NCBI GenBank assembly: GCA_947311845.1
Contig: CAMZMU010000027.1
Coordinates: 30,829,723 to 30,893,722, forward strand
DNA: 64,000 nucleotides
Direction: 5' to 3'
DNA from: Poa pratensis
Lineage: Eukaryota; Streptophyta; Magnoliopsida; Poales; Poaceae
The position numbers and the translations under genes were made by a program. The first letter of the stretch is position 1; every line of letters starts with the position of its first letter. Of this stretch, positions 12,126 through 24,197 are shown piece after piece. The notes beneath the pieces were generated by a model that worked only from the letters and a program-made list of their open reading frames with translations, did not search any database and was not told where the DNA came from.

Positions 12126-12578
12126 TGTCGTGGGGTCACTCTTCGACTACCCCACGGTGGGGATACCTGGGTCATGCCAAGCCCGTCAGCCTTATGACGA
12201 GGGCCCAAGGAAGGCCCAAGGAGGACGACGTGCGGCCCAAGATAGTCGACGCTAGGTCATGCGACCCGCCATGCTTGTAAGCGCCATCGGCACCGTTCAC
12301 CTGAGACCTAGCCTACCATATAAAGGCTAGGAGGGTCCTTCGTCTAAGGTACGCTCATAGCCGCCACACAAACCCTAGCGAGATTGCCATCTCGCCATTG
12401 TAGCCACGACTCACCATCAATAACCAGACAAGCAGGAAGTAGGGTGTTATCCTCCGGGAACCTGAACCTGGGTAAACGCCTTGCTTGTCAGCCGTCGTGA
12501 TCACCAGCGCTCATCTCTCTCCCCCTCAATCAACCCGGGGTGCTTAACCCAGGGATTTGCCGAGTCCACGCCTCGTCA
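12126..12578 (+). repeat. 5' LTR of nested Gypsy element
   Basis: The LTR is 453 bp, opening TGTCGTGGGG and closing CCTCGTCA. A TATA box (TATAAA, 12319-12324, in accatataaaggctag) gives a likely R-region start 25-35 bases downstream. The last base is fixed by comparison with the 3' LTR. Confidence 0.95.
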
Positions 12579-12580
12579 AT

Positions 12581-12596
12581 TGGCGCCGTCTGTGGG
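12581..12596 (+). other. Primer-binding site
   Basis: TGGCGCCGTCTGTGGG lies two bases after the 5' LTR. TGG plus a GCGCC core is the usual complement of a tRNA 3' CCA end in grass Gypsy elements. The tRNA identity was not determined. Confidence 0.75.
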
Positions 12597-12616
12597 AAAG
12601 AACGAGCGCTGGAACC

Positions 12617-13501
12617 ATGGTCGCACTGGCTCCATCAACTTTGAAGACCGACGTCTGCATCACCAAGGAGCCAATCTGCTTCGGCTCCTTCGAGTACACC
12701 TTCCACCCGCCGGCCCACCGCTCGGTGTACGCCGATCTGCATGTAGGTATGTGCCTCACCTTCGGTACCATGCACTACTTCGTAGACAGCTGTGGAGTAC
12801 TCAGATCCGCGGCGATCGCACCGCCCGCGGTGGTGGCACCCGCATCTGCCGCGACTGCGCCAACCACGCCCCCACCTGCTGCGGAGATCGCATCTGCTGC
12901 GACTGCGGCGGCAGCATCTTCGACTGCAGAGAAGATCGCGTCCGCCTCGACTACTCCGACCGCCTCCGCTGCGGCAGAGATCGCCCCAACGCGGCCGCGC
13001 CATCAGCGTCTCCGGCTACCACGGGGATCGCATCTGCTACGACTACTCGACCATCTCGTCGACCACCGCGCGGATCGAGTCTACTTCGACTACCTCGATC
13101 ACGTCGCTGGCAAGGCCAAGATCTACGTCAACTTCGACTACGTCGACCACACCCTCGCGCGCAACGGAGGTCGCGTCGCTCTATACCGCGCCACTCGCGT
13201 CTCCATCGACTTACAAGATCGTCAACAAGCCAATCGGGCCCACGTCGACAACAGCGACATCACTCCTCACGACCGCGGCGAAGATCACGAAACTCCAGGG
13301 AAGAAGCCTCGGCGGCGACTGTGGTGTCCACGTCGCACCCATTTTCAGCTCCGAGCACGGCTCGGACGAAGGAAGCAGCAGTGGCAGCGTCCATCCCGCT
13401 GCCCAGATCTACCCCGCGCAAGTCTTCATGATCGGCCAGAGGCCGCAGGGCAACGACGAAACCCGCATACCCACTGGAGGTGGTCATGCCGGACCAGGTG
13501 A
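12617..13501 (+). CDS. Leader ORF of the Gypsy element, low-complexity
   Basis: From the ATG at 12617 (MVALAPSTLKTD) the frame is open to 13501. The first 65 residues look unique (HPPAHRSVYADLHVGMCL); the rest is Ala/Ser/Thr-rich and then Arg-rich, with low sequence complexity. It lies between the primer-binding site and the recognisable gag. It may be the N-terminal part of gag, separated by frameshifts, or a separate leader ORF. No known domain is recognised, and the other two plus-strand frames are also open across much of this stretch because of codon-like repeats, so translation is uncertain. Confidence 0.4.
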   Translation: MVALAPSTLKTDVCITKEPICFGSFEYTFHPPAHRSVYADLHVGMCLTFGTMHYFVDSCGVLRSAAIAPPAVVAPASAATAPTTPPPAAEIASAATAAAASSTAEKIASASTTPTASAAAEIAPTRPRHQRLRLPRGSHLLRLLDHLVDHRADRVYFDYLDHVAGKAKIYVNFDYVDHTLARNGGRVALYRATRVSIDLQDRQQANRAHVDNSDITPHDRGEDHETPGKKPRRRLWCPRRTHFQLRARLGRRKQQWQRPSRCPDLPRASLHDRPEAAGQRRNPHTHWRWSCRTR

Positions 13502-13759
13502 CGCGACTCACCATCACCCGCGACATGGCAATCAAAGCCCTGAAGCACGTCGAGGAGGCACGTACCCCCACCGGACACCCCGGGAGGACCTTATGGCGGT
13601 CCAGTACCTGCTACGGAAGGAAGGCGAACGACTCCGCGCAGAGAAGGCCGAGCTCCTCGACGCAAGGAGGAGGCTGACGCGTCGAGCGCCAGGAGGGCCG
13701 CTTACTCGTTCACTGCCTCAACAGAGGTCTCGCAAGGAGCAAGGCGCCACAGAGCCCGC

Positions 13760-14850
13760 GTGCCCCTGATGACGGAGGTTGACCGCGCTAGAGTCACCCG
13801 CAACCTCGAGTCATCATACATAGAAGACGCAGACGGAATACCCGTCCCCAAGACACCCGGAGCCGCACTCATGGCAGTCGAAACATACCTGCGGCTGACA
13901 CAGCCGCCTGAGGGCGACTCGCGCGCTCTCCTCCACAAGCAGCAGATCATGTCTATCAAGGCACTCGAAGACGCACTGGTAAACAAGGCGCCGACAGAAA
14001 AAGCGCGAGAGGATCGAGATCGCCGCGACCACGAGCCCGCAGCACTCGCAGCCCCGGCGACAAGACAACTGCGACAACCGCAGCCAGGTGAAGACCTCCG
14101 CAACGTCATCACACAAAGGACGGTAGACCGCAGCCGCATCCAGCGGCCGACCAGCACGTCCAACCTCGACTACGACCGCAACGACGGCGACTACGAGCCG
14201 TGCGGCGCCGCATGCTTCAGCTTCAACATACGCGACACAAGAATGCCCAAGGGCTTCAAGCTCACGGCAGAAGCAGTCAAGTACGACGGGAAGCAGGACC
14301 CGAGACTCTGGCTAGAAGACTACCTCATAGCCTGCAGCTGCCAGGGCGGTACTTCGACTACGGCCATGCAGTACATCCAGCTGATGCTCACGGGCTCCGC
14401 ACGCGGGTGGCTCAACACTCAACCCAAGAACGCCTTCAGGACGTGGGACGAGTTCGCGGAGGCCTTCGTTAAATCCTTCCTGGGGACGTACTCGAGACCG
14501 ACGACGTTCGTCGAACTACAAGCATGCAAGCAAGGACGAGACGAGCCGCTCCGGTCATACATCCAGCGTTGGACCTGCTCCGCAACACCATGGAGACCGC
14601 CTCGGAGGACCGAGTGATGGATGCCTTCATGCACGGCGTCTCCCGCCGCGACCTCCGCGAGGAGTTTGGTAGGCTCCGGCCGAAAAACATGATCGAGGTC
14701 ATGAAGATAGCAAACCAGTGGGCAGACGGAGAGGACTCGGTCCGCAATAGTTCACACTACTCCCCGAAGGACGAAGCCGGACCAAGCAACTGGCGAGAAG
14801 GCGCCACAAGAAGAAGCCGCGTTACAACGGCAACGACTCAATCGAGCTAG
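13760..14850 (+). pseudogene. Gypsy gag (capsid), frameshifted
   Basis: The translation from 13760 has the Retrotrans_gag core: KYDGKQDPRLWLEDYL, then AMQYIQLMLTGSARGWLNT, then WDEFAEAFVKSFLGTY and PLRSYIQRW. This is the structural protein that forms the virus-like particle. Near 14560-14580 the reading moves to another frame, where it continues in DLLRNTMETASEDRVMDAF and EFGRLRPKNMIEVMKIANQW up to a stop at 14850. A region rich in Arg, Ser, Gln and Tyr repeats (14880-15020, QYSRSGG type) follows. At least one indel breaks this gag. Confidence 0.85.
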
Positions 14851-15022
14851 TAGCGGCGGGATTCCAAACCCCCCGTGAGGATGAAGCGCGCGACAGCAGT
14901 CGCCAATACAGCCATGCACAGTACAGTCGAAGCGGCGGTGACCAGAGTCGCCAATACAGCCAGGGGCAGTACAACCGAAGCGGCGGCAGCAGCTACCGCA
15001 GCGACGGAGGCCATAAACGCGA

Positions 15023-16131
15023 GTGGCAGAAACGCACTCTAAGCCCAGCGAAGAGCTGGAACAACCCTGCAGGCACCACATGTTCAGGAACCCGGAAACG
15101 GGCAAGTGGGGATCCAACCACCTGTTGAAGGACTGTCGAAAGGCACGCAAAATATACGAAGCCATGCAGAAGATAGTCACTCCAGCACCCGCAGCGCAGC
15201 CAGCCGCGCAGCTAGCCATCCAGGCAGCACCCGCAGTCGCCAATCCAGCACAGGCGGCGGGAGCCTTTCTGCAGCAGCAGCCGCAGCAAGATGCCCCACC
15301 GGTGATCCAGGACGCATATCCAGCGGCACGCGGACAACTCAACATGATACAGAAGGGGCGCCCCTCAAACAGGACCCAGAAGATTATCACTCGCCAGTTT
15401 TCCAAGCCATCACTGTCCACCCGCAGTACCCGACTACCTGAGAGGGTCAGAGACACCAATCACTTTCTCCAGAGCAGATCACCCGCCTGCAGTACCACGA
15501 CCCGGGCACGCCGCCTGGTAGTCGAAGCTCTGATCGGAGATTACACCCTGAAAAAGGTGTTCATGGACGGAGGCAGTGGCATTAACATCATCTTTGCCGA
15601 CACCCTCAGAAGGATAAACAGCCAACGACGGACTTGGCGGCATCAGAGACCACCTTCCATGGCATAGTACCAGGGCAAGCAGTCACGCCCATGGGAACGA
15701 TCACACTCGACGTCATCTTCGGCACACCCGAAAACTTCAAGAGGGAGTCGATCGACTTCGAGGTAGTCGACTGGAAGTCGCAGTACCACGCGATACTCGG
15801 GCGCCCAACCTTCGCCAGATTCATGGCGATACCTCACTACGCCTACCTCATGCTCAAGATGCCTGGACCCAAGGGCGTCATCACGGTGCACGGCGACTTC
15901 GACCGCTCCAACAGCTGCGACCGCGAGTTCAGCAAGATCTCCGAATTCTTCGGAGTCGAAGAGCACTTCGAGGCAATGGCAGTCGACAACGACAAGACCA
16001 TCTTCCCAGCCCGCAAGAAACCAGCCAAGGACGCTGCCTTCAACGCGGCTGACGACACAACGACCCATCAGGTCCACCCGACTGACGCCAGCAAGACGGT
16101 CAAAGTATCGTCGAGTCTGACTCCCGCATAG
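15023..16131 (+). pseudogene. Gypsy gag tail and aspartic protease, frameshifted
   Basis: Frame 15023-15667 has a degenerate zinc-knuckle-like segment (CRHHMFRNPETGKW to KDC) and then LVVEALIGDY and VFMDGGSGINIIFADTL, the aspartic protease active-site loop. In this family DGGSG takes the place of the retroviral D(T/S)G. Near 15610-15640 the frame changes, and 15634-16131 continues with FHGIVPGQAVTPMGTITLDV and YHAILGRPTFARFMA, the C-terminal half of the protease with its LGR motif. The frame stops at 16131 (TAG), before RT begins. Confidence 0.8.
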
Positions 16132-16384
16132 GAAGGCGCGCTCGTCGAGTTTCTACGTGAGAACTGGAGAATCTTCGCATGGCAACCCTCTGACATGCCA
16201 GGAATACCCAGGAACCTCGCCGAGCACTCCTTAAAGTCCACAAGGACGCCAGACCCGTCAAACAGGCCATGCGACGCTTTTCCGGGCCCAAGCGAGACGA
16301 AATCAGCAGAGAAATCGATCGACTGCTGAATGCCAAGTTCATCCGAGAGATCAAGGACTCGGACTGGGTCGCCAACCCGTCCTA

Positions 16385-17830
16385 GTGGAGAAGAAGAAGA
16401 CGAAGAAACTCCGCATGTGCGTCGACTTCACCGCCCTCAACAAATGCTGCCCCAAGGACCATTTCCCGCTCCCGCGGATAGATCAGATCATCGACTCGAC
16501 TGCAGGCTGCGAACGCCTGTCCTTCCTGGACGCCTACTCAGGTTACCAGCAGATCAGACTGAACGTCGACGATGAGGAGAAGACAGCATTCATCACACCC
16601 GACGGCGTTTTCTGCTACCAGACGATGCCCTTCGGGTTGAAGAACGCTGGTGCCACGTACCAGCGCACAATGCAAGCATGCCTCAAAGGGCTCATCGGGC
16701 AGATCGTCCAAGTCTACGTCGACGACATCGTCGTCACCACCCGCAAGGAGGACACCCTCATCGCCGACCTCCGCAAGGTCTTCGCCGCCCTCGACGAGTA
16801 TCAGATCAAGCTGAACCCAGACAAGTGTGTCTTCGGCGTGCCAGCCGGAGAACTGCTTGGGTACCTCGTCTCTGCAAGAGGAATCGAAGCCAACCCTGAG
16901 AAGGTGCAAAACATACTCGCAATGCCAGCACCGACCAAGCTTCACGAGGTGCAACGCCTAGCCGGCCGAGTCGCAGCTCTCAGCCGGTTCATAAGTAAGT
17001 TGGGAGAAAAGGCCCTGCCTTTCTACCAACTGATGAAAAAGACAGACAAGTTCGAGTGGACAGAAGAAGCGCAAGTCGCGTTCGACCAACTCAAGAAAAC
17101 ACTCACGACTTCCCCAGTACTGGTGGCTCCACTGGAGAACGAGCCGCTATACCTCTACGTGTCAGCCACAAACAGGGTGGTCAGCACGGTACTCGTAGTC
17201 GAACGAGAAGAAGAAGGACACAGTTACCCTGTTCAGCGACCCGTCTACTACCTTAGCGAGGTGTTGACCCTGTCCAAGCAGCGCTACCCGCACTACCAGA
17301 AGCTGGCCTACGGAGTTTTCATGACTTCAAGGAAAGTAATCCATTACTTCTCCGAGCACCCGATCACGGTGGTAAGCTCCTCCGGGCTCTCCGACATCCT
17401 GACCAACCAATGCGCGACAGGACGAGTCGCTAAGTGGGTCGTCGAGCTAGGACCCTGGGGGCTGAAATACGCTCACCCGAAGTCAATCAAGGCCCAAGTG
17501 CTCCCAGAATTCACCACCGAGTGGATAGAAGCCCAGCTGCCAGATGTCCCCGACCTGTCCAACGCATGGACAATGTACTTCGACGGCTCCAAAAAGTTCA
17601 GATCAGCCGGGGCAGGAGTCATCCTCATCTCCCCCAAAGGCGACAAGCTGAAGTACGTGCTACAGATGGACTTCCCAACACCCTCCAACAACGAGGCTGA
17701 GTACGAAGCCCTAATCCATGGCATGCGAATGGCCAAGAACTGCGGCGCCACTCACCTCATGATCTACGGCGACTCCTACCTCGTCGTGCAGCAAACCATG
17801 AAGCCTGTGACGCCATCGCCGACAACATGA
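16385..17830 (+). pseudogene. Gypsy pol: reverse transcriptase and RNase H (interrupted)
   Basis: RT copies the element RNA into cDNA. Visible motifs are LRMCVDFTALNKCCPKDHFP, FLDAYSGYQQI, TAFITPDGVFCYQTMPFGLKN and the catalytic YVDD at 16714-16725, all intact. The connection domain follows, then RNase H with MYFDGSKKFRSAGAGVIL (first Asp), NNEAEYEAL (Glu) and YGDSYLV (Asp). A frameshift near 17805-17825 ends this frame within RNase H, and the sequence continues in the next ORF. Upstream, 16132-16384 carries the RT N-terminal part in other frames (ENWRIFAWQPSDMPGIP), separated by a TAG at 16129-16131 and another break near 16383. Confidence 0.9.
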
Positions 17831-19338
17831 TCGCCTACAGAGACCTGTACAACCAGCTGGAGGGCACCTTCGACGGCTGCGAGTTGCGGCACATCGGCCG
17901 CGAAAGCAACGAGGAAGCCGACGCCCTCGCCAACCTGGGCTCAGACAAGGCGCAGGTGCCACCCGGCGTCTTCCTTGAGCGCATCACGCAGCGGTCTGTC
18001 AAACTTCGACCCACGCCCGGATCCTCCACACCATCAACGAGCACCGCCGACCCGCCAGGCAAAGAGAAGGAGCCAATGGAGGTTCTGCTCATCGAGCCCA
18101 CCTGGACGAGCCCATATCTGGCGTACATGCTGCACCAGAGACTGCCAGTCAACTCAGTCGAAGCCAAGCGCATTATTCGCCGTTCGAAAGGCTTCACCAT
18201 CATCAAGGGGGAGCTATACAAGCGAAGCATCTCAGGAGTACTCCAAAGGTGCGTCGACCCAGTCGACGGTCAAGCCATCTTACTCGAGATCCACGCTGGC
18301 ATCTGCGGGCACCACGCCAGCAGTCGAGCCTTAGTGGCCAAAGCTTTACGAGCCGGATTCTACTGGCCCACCGCAATGCAAGACGCAGAAGAACTCGTGA
18401 GGAAATGTCTCGGCTGCCAGGAGTTCGCCAACAAGCCGCACGCACCAGCTTCAGCACTAAAGACCATCCCACTTGCCTGGCCCTTCGCTCAATGGGGGCT
18501 CGACATGGTGGGTCCACTCAAGAAGTCCTCGCCAGGAGGACACACGCATCTCCTGGTGGCAGTCGACAAGTTCACGAAGTGGATCGAAGCCGTGCCTATC
18601 ACAAGTTCGACTGCCTCCTCGGCAGTTAACTTCATCAGGTCGATCATCTTCAGGTTCGGAGTGCCACACAGCATCATCACCGACAACGGCACGAACTTCA
18701 CAGCCGAAGAGTTCAAGGACTTCTGCTCCGAGCAAGGCATCAAACTCAACTACGCATCTGTCTCGCACCCGCAGTCCAACGGGCAAGTCGAAAAGTCCAA
18801 TGGTTTAGTCTGCAAGGGCATCAAGAAGCGCCTGCGAGTACCATTGAAGCGCGCCGCAGGCGCCTGGGTTGAGGAGCTGCCGTCTGTGCTGTGGAGCCTG
18901 CGCACTACGCCAAACAGATCCACTCAGTACACGCCATTCTTCATGGTCTACGGCGCAGAAGCAGTCATGCCATGCGACATCAAGTTCGATGCACCCCGAG
19001 TGGTGGCCTACGACGAGTCCGAGGCAGAAGAAGCACTCGAGGATGACATGGATACCCTGGACGAAGCACGCGACATCGCCCTTACCCGCACAGCCGTATA
19101 TCAGCAAGACTTACGCAACTATCACGGACGGCGACTGCGGCCCAGAGCGTTCGTCCCCGGAGACCTTGTCCTCCGCCTCAAACAGAAGAAGGTGCACAAA
19201 CTAGCCTCCCCGTGGGAAGGTCCATACATCGTGACAGAGGCAATTGGCGGCGGAGCTTACCGCCTGAAGGACTCGAAGACAGGGACAGTCTGCAGCAACC
19301 CGTGGAACGTGGCGCAACTGCGCCGCTTCTACGCCTAA
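17827..19338 (+). CDS. Gypsy pol: RNase H C-terminus and integrase
   Basis: The first residues (RHIGRESNEEADALANLGS) are the end of RNase H with its last catalytic Asp. Integrase follows: an HHCC zinc-binding domain (HAGICGHH to CLGCQEF), then the core with Asp in GLDMVGP (18501-18503), Asp in ITDNGTNF and Glu in NGQVEKSNG. The C-terminal part ends in GDLVLRLKQKKVHKLASPW and a stop at 19338. The frame is fully open, but it is cut off from RT by the upstream frameshift, so the Met at 17827 is probably not a natural start. Confidence 0.9.
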   Translation: MIAYRDLYNQLEGTFDGCELRHIGRESNEEADALANLGSDKAQVPPGVFLERITQRSVKLRPTPGSSTPSTSTADPPGKEKEPMEVLLIEPTWTSPYLAYMLHQRLPVNSVEAKRIIRRSKGFTIIKGELYKRSISGVLQRCVDPVDGQAILLEIHAGICGHHASSRALVAKALRAGFYWPTAMQDAEELVRKCLGCQEFANKPHAPASALKTIPLAWPFAQWGLDMVGPLKKSSPGGHTHLLVAVDKFTKWIEAVPITSSTASSAVNFIRSIIFRFGVPHSIITDNGTNFTAEEFKDFCSEQGIKLNYASVSHPQSNGQVEKSNGLVCKGIKKRLRVPLKRAAGAWVEELPSVLWSLRTTPNRSTQYTPFFMVYGAEAVMPCDIKFDAPRVVAYDESEAEEALEDDMDTLDEARDIALTRTAVYQQDLRNYHGRRLRPRAFVPGDLVLRLKQKKVHKLASPWEGPYIVTEAIGGGAYRLKDSKTGTVCSNPWNVAQLRRFYA

Positions 19339-19525
19339 TCGACTCCCCCTTGTAACAAAGTGTACTATCTCAAGAAGCGGCAGGTTCCAGACGCACTCTT
19401 TCCCTTACCAGGGTACCTGAGGGGACTGGAAGGGTTTTAATGAGGCGGCCTGCTCGCAAAAATCAATGAAGTGATTTGTGGAACAAGCTCTCCCCTTTAC
19501 TTTTTTAGTCAAAAAGCAACATAAA

Positions 19526-20335
19526 CCTAGGCCGTCACCCGACGCACTCGGGGGCTGCGCCATACAGGTTCAACTCAAAAACCTAGGCCGCCACCCGAAG
19601 CACTCGGGGGCTGCGCCGCACAGGTCTAAGTCAAGCCTAGGCCGTCACCCGACGCACTCGGGGGCTGCGCCATACAGGTCACTCGCAAAATCCTAGGCCG
19701 CCACCCGAAGCACTCGGGGGCTGCGCCATACAGGTCACTCGCAAAACCTAGGCCGTCACCCGAAGCACTCGGGGGCTGCGCCATACAGGTCTAAGTCAAA
19801 CCTAGGCCGCACCCGACGCACTCGGGGGCTGCGCCATACAGGTCCAACTCGAAAACCTAGGCCGCCACCCGAAGCACTCGGGGGCTGCGCCATACAGGTC
19901 ACTCAAAACCTTGGCCGTCACCCGAAGCACTCGGGGGCTGCGCCGCACAGGTCTAAGTCAACCTAGGCCGCACCCGACGCACTCGGGGGCTGCGCCATAC
20001 AGGTCACTCGCAAAATCCTTGGCCGTCACCCGAAGCACTCGGGGGCTGCGCCACAGGTCAAGTCAAACCTAGGCCGCACCCGACGCACTCGGGGGCTGCG
20101 CCATACAGGTCACTCGCAAAACCTTGGCCGTCACCCGAAGCACTCGGGGGCTGCGCCGCACAGGTCCAAGTCAAAGTATAGGCCGCACCCGACGCACTCG
20201 GGGGCTGCGCCGCACAAGTCTGACTCGATACACCTCGGCCGCACTCGAAGCACTCGGGGCTGCGCCGCACAGGTCTAATTCAAAATCCTAGGCCGCACTC
20301 GATCCGCTCGGGGGCTGCGCCATACAGGTTTACAG
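19526..20335 (+). repeat. Tandem array, 15 units of about 51-60 bp, with PPT-like core
   Basis: Each unit has the form cctaggccg(t/c)cacccga(c/a)gcactcgggggctgcgcc(at)acaggt plus a short variable A-rich spacer. I count 15 copies of the actcggggg-type core, two of them degenerate. Units often alternate between gacgc and gaagc before the core, suggesting expansion as dimers. The core gcactcgggggct is the same string as the polypurine tract before the 3' LTR (25145-25158). The array separates the end of pol from the 3' end of the antisense gene. Confidence 0.95.
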
Positions 20336-20458
20336 ACGTCTACAAGATACAATTTACTAACTCGGGGGCTACCCCCACCTCGACATACATACACTCATAT
20401 TTCCACTTGGAAAAATTTCTTTTACAAGCTAACGCTATGCAACAGCACTCTACTGCTC

Positions 20459-23400
20459 TTATTCTACAGGCTCGCCCTTTGGCGCATCAAGTGGCCCTAC
20501 AAGGTGCTCGCTAAAGTTCTGGACCTGCTGAATCATCTGGCGCGCAGCCGCAAGAGTATCGGCATATCACCCTCTCCAGGCAAGCCGTCAAGCACCTTGT
20601 GCAATGGAAGATTAGGCCGGTGCAGTCGAACGTATGCCAACGCCACGTTCGCCCCGGCAACAAGTTGAGCGTGCACGACTTCCTTCAACGCACTGCCTTC
20701 ACGGAACCTCTCCAGAAGCGCAGTCAGTCCATTCGGCTGCTCGTTGTGAGGAAAGTACACCTTGTTGATCTGCCAGAGGGTTTTTCTGCAACCTTCCAAG
20801 AGCACAGCAGCCCGCCAGGTGCGATCCAGCATTCGTGCCAGTACACTACCTCTGGATTTGTTCGACCAAAACTGGCGCGCTTCGGGTGAGTCACCGGCGG
20901 CCTCTTTCTCTACTCGCTCGTCCACTCGAAGCTGCTCAGCCTTCAAGTCAGAGTTCACATCTGCATCAAGGCCAAGCATTAAGCATAGCAGGAAGACACA
21001 GAAGCCGAAGCAAAAACGCTAGAAGGCCAACCTTGCAGCTGTCGACTGATCAAGTCCATCTCGCCAAGCAGAAACTCTTCACGCTGGGAGAACGGCGCAA
21101 CGGGCCGCGACCTCAATCGCTCCAGCTCCAACTCAGCACTCTTCAGCTTCGACTCGAGCTCAACCACCTTGTTCCTCATGAAGGTGATCACTCTCTGGTC
21201 ATTTACGCTTCGCACAGGAGCTGGAGGAGCTTGACGGCGGCGACGAGTAGGCGCAGCCGAAGTGGTGTCCTCCTCATCGTCCGCGCCAGTAGTTCCAGCA
21301 ACGTCAGGAGCTTCGCCCATATCAGACTGCCAAGAATTGACAGCGTCAAGCCAGGAAAAGAATCAACATAATTCATCCAAACCAGATCAAAAAAGACTCG
21401 GCGACTGCACCCCCGAGGGAGCGAATTCACATTTCATCATCAGCATGTTCACTCGCACATATAAAGTGCATTACAGACTCAAGCCCAAAAGCAGAAGCAT
21501 AGTCCTAAAAGGAAAAAGTCTACACTACAGACTCCGACTGGGAACGGCTCTTCCTAGCAGCCAACTCTGCAGCTTTGGCAATCCTCCTCTCGAAGGTGGC
21601 GACCAACTTCGCAGCTAGCTGGCTCGCCTGCACCTTCACACCGCTAAGGGACGCGGTCCTGCCATCAGGCTTCCGAGGGAAGTCGCTGACAACCTTCTCA
21701 AAATCACCTACGACTTGGTGACCAAGAAGTAGCTGGAAAGTGAGCTCGGAGCCGCGTACCGTCTGCGCGCGCGTGAAGTCCGCCAGGACATTCGAATTGC
21801 CTTCGAATGGAGCCGCGAGTGCGTCAACAGCAGCTGGTGGCGGCTTGCTGGGAAAGATACTCCGGTGCACAGTCGCTAAGGCCTCCGTCGACTTCTGCAG
21901 TGCCGCCGTCGACTGCTGCAGCGCTGCCGATGCATACGCGCAGACGCGGTCGACGAAGCCAACAGCCTCCGCCAAGCCGACACTCTCGCTGGAAGTCCCT
22001 TCTGGAGGAGCACCTCCGCAAGTCTCTGTTCAAAAGAAATCCACACCCGTAAGACGTCAGAAGTCGAAGAAAGGCAAAGTAGGCACTGAGCCGAAAAACT
22101 TACTTCCAACAACATCTGCGAGTGCGAGCAAGCGGTCGACCTGGGTCTTCTCCAGAGCATCCCGAGCTTGTTCCCGCTCTTGGGCTTCACCCAGCGACTT
22201 CTCCAGCTCCGCGACCCGCGTCTTCATGCTCTCCTTCTCGCCTACGGATCAACGGAGCAAAGTTAGCAATAAAGGCAGTCGAAGCACCCCTCGAACACAA
22301 GGGTTCACACTTACTATTCGCTTGCTCCAGAGCAGTGCGGAGCTGATCCCTCTCCTGCTCCATGCGAACGAAGGCTGCGGCTCCCTCCATCTGCTGGCGA
22401 TAAAATGGCTGCAGGAAACACAAGACATTAATCTACGCCCGACTATTCTAGTCACGCGCATCTTCGGGGGCTACTCCCATCGGGAGCGCTGTACGCGCAC
22501 CCGATACAGATCTTGCAGAAGGAGTCGAAGAACACTTACATGCTCAAGCAGCCCAGCGTCAACCGGAGTCGCATCAGCAGACCTCTCTGGCATGGCGGAG
22601 GTCGAAGCCTTCAAGGCCAAAACGTCACCCGCCAGAGCCTCCTCTCCGGTCGTCCTCGCAGTCTGCTCGATCATGGGAGCAGAAGTGTGCTCCATCTCAC
22701 GAGGGGAAGAAACAGCAGCGCCAGTACGGTCGCTGTGACAAGAAAACTCAATTCAAGGACCCGCAAGTGAAACAGCACACTCGACAAAAACAAAGCAATG
22801 GTTATGCGACTAACCTGACGACATCATCTTCACTTCCCAGGGAGACGGAGGCCATCCTCGCGAACTCGGTCGGCGGTGCAGAGCCGAGTGGAGGCACGAC
22901 CAAAGGTTCAGCCAGGTCACTCGGGTGCCTAGCACCCGAAGAGGACTCGCTCGTCTCTTCCTCGTTCACACCCGCCTCCTTCACAGGCGACGAGGCAGAA
23001 CCAGAGTCGCCACCTTTCGCCTCTGCCGCTTCCGCAGCGGCTCCTCGTCTTCATCATCCTCCTCCAACTCTTCACTCGGAGAGGTGGCGGAGGGAACTTC
23101 ATCGTCATCAACCTCGTCCTCAGGGAACTCTGCCTCTTCATGAGGTCCATTCTCCATCAACGGAGGAAGACTGACGTAGCTCGAACGACCCTGTCAGCAA
23201 ATGAAGCATTCGAGTAAGGCAAAAGATTCGACAGAAGAAGATACAAGACAAACAAAGCAAACGAAGCTCACCTCAGGCACAGGATTATTAGGCCCATATG
23301 GCTCGACTGGGCACTTGACGTTGCACGGGTCAGCGGCTCGGAGACTAGTGATGCTCCTCACCTTCGACTCGACGCGTCATCATCAAGCTCATTGCCAGCA

Positions 23401-24197
23401 TCCTCACGCGCCCACATCGGGTGGACGCGACTGCGCAGCGGCTGCACCCGAAGCCTGAAGAAGGTGGCGATGAGGTGAATTCCACCCGTCTCGCGCCCGA
23501 GACTCTTCAGAAGGCCACGAAGTAGCGTCAACAAGGGCTGAGTCGCCTCCCTGTCCTCCTTCGACAGCGGGTGCGCCCACGCGTTCGTCTTCCGCAACTC
23601 GCGATCAGCGGCGAATTCGGGAAGCCCTGCTTGGTCGCACCTGATGTAGAACCACTTCTTCCGCCAGCCCTGGACGGAGTCGGACTTCTTCATCTGGAAG
23701 TAGGAGGTGTCGCCACGCACCTGGATGCCGAAGCCGCCGACTGGGTACACCTGCTTGCTCTTCCCCACGTTCCTCCTCACGAGGAATAGCGACTTCCACA
23801 GCAGCCAGTTGGGCGCGATTCCCAGGAAGCACTCGCAGAGCACGAAATAGCTCGCGATGCTCAAGACGCTATTGGGAGTCAGATCGTGGATCTGAATCCC
23901 ATAAGCATACAAGAGACCACGGACGAAATCGTGGAGGGGGAACCCGAAACCCCGCGGAAGGAAATCCACGAAGCAAACGCGTTCCCCCTCGCGAGGGAGG
24001 GGAATACCTCTTTCCCGGGAGCGCGCACCGTCGCCTTATCCGCCGGCGGCAGCAGTCCCTGCGCGCGGAGGGCCTCGAGGTCGGCCTTCTTCACCGACGA
24101 TTTGACCCAGTCGCCGTCGGGCTTCTTCATCACGCTCGCCTCGGCGGCGGACGGCGCCAGCAGCAGCCTTCCCCCTCTTCATCGCGGCCTTGCTCAT
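20459..24197 (-). pseudogene. Antisense gene in the Gypsy element: putative gypsy-type transposon protein (Transposase_28-like), multi-exon
   Basis: This gene runs opposite to gag-pol. It starts at the ATG at 24197 (MSKAAMKRGKAAAGA) and ends at a TAA near 20459. Between about 24130 and 23360 the frames give DWVKSSVKKADLEALRAQG, then GFGFPLHDFVRGLLYAYGIQ and LCECFLGIAPNWLLWKSLF, the pattern of the plant family Pfam calls putative gypsy type transposon (PF04195). Two introns with GT-AG borders are readable (about 23269-23192 and 22817-22733). Downstream parts are polar and probably coiled coil, ending in WRAAVLLEGCRKTLWQINKV, ANVALAYVRLHRPNL and a short acidic tail. The frame changes near 23970 and 20535 suggest decay. 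Function of the family is unknown. Confidence 0.75.

Noticed and set aside
12481..13769. Three overlapping plus-strand frames in the Gypsy leader
   Set aside because: Only the frame starting at 12617 is kept, with low confidence; the other two are low-complexity shadows.
19526..20335. Regular repeat array with spacers, superficially CRISPR-like
   Set aside because: The spacers are repetitive variants of one another, the array lies inside a plant Gypsy element, and there are no cas genes.
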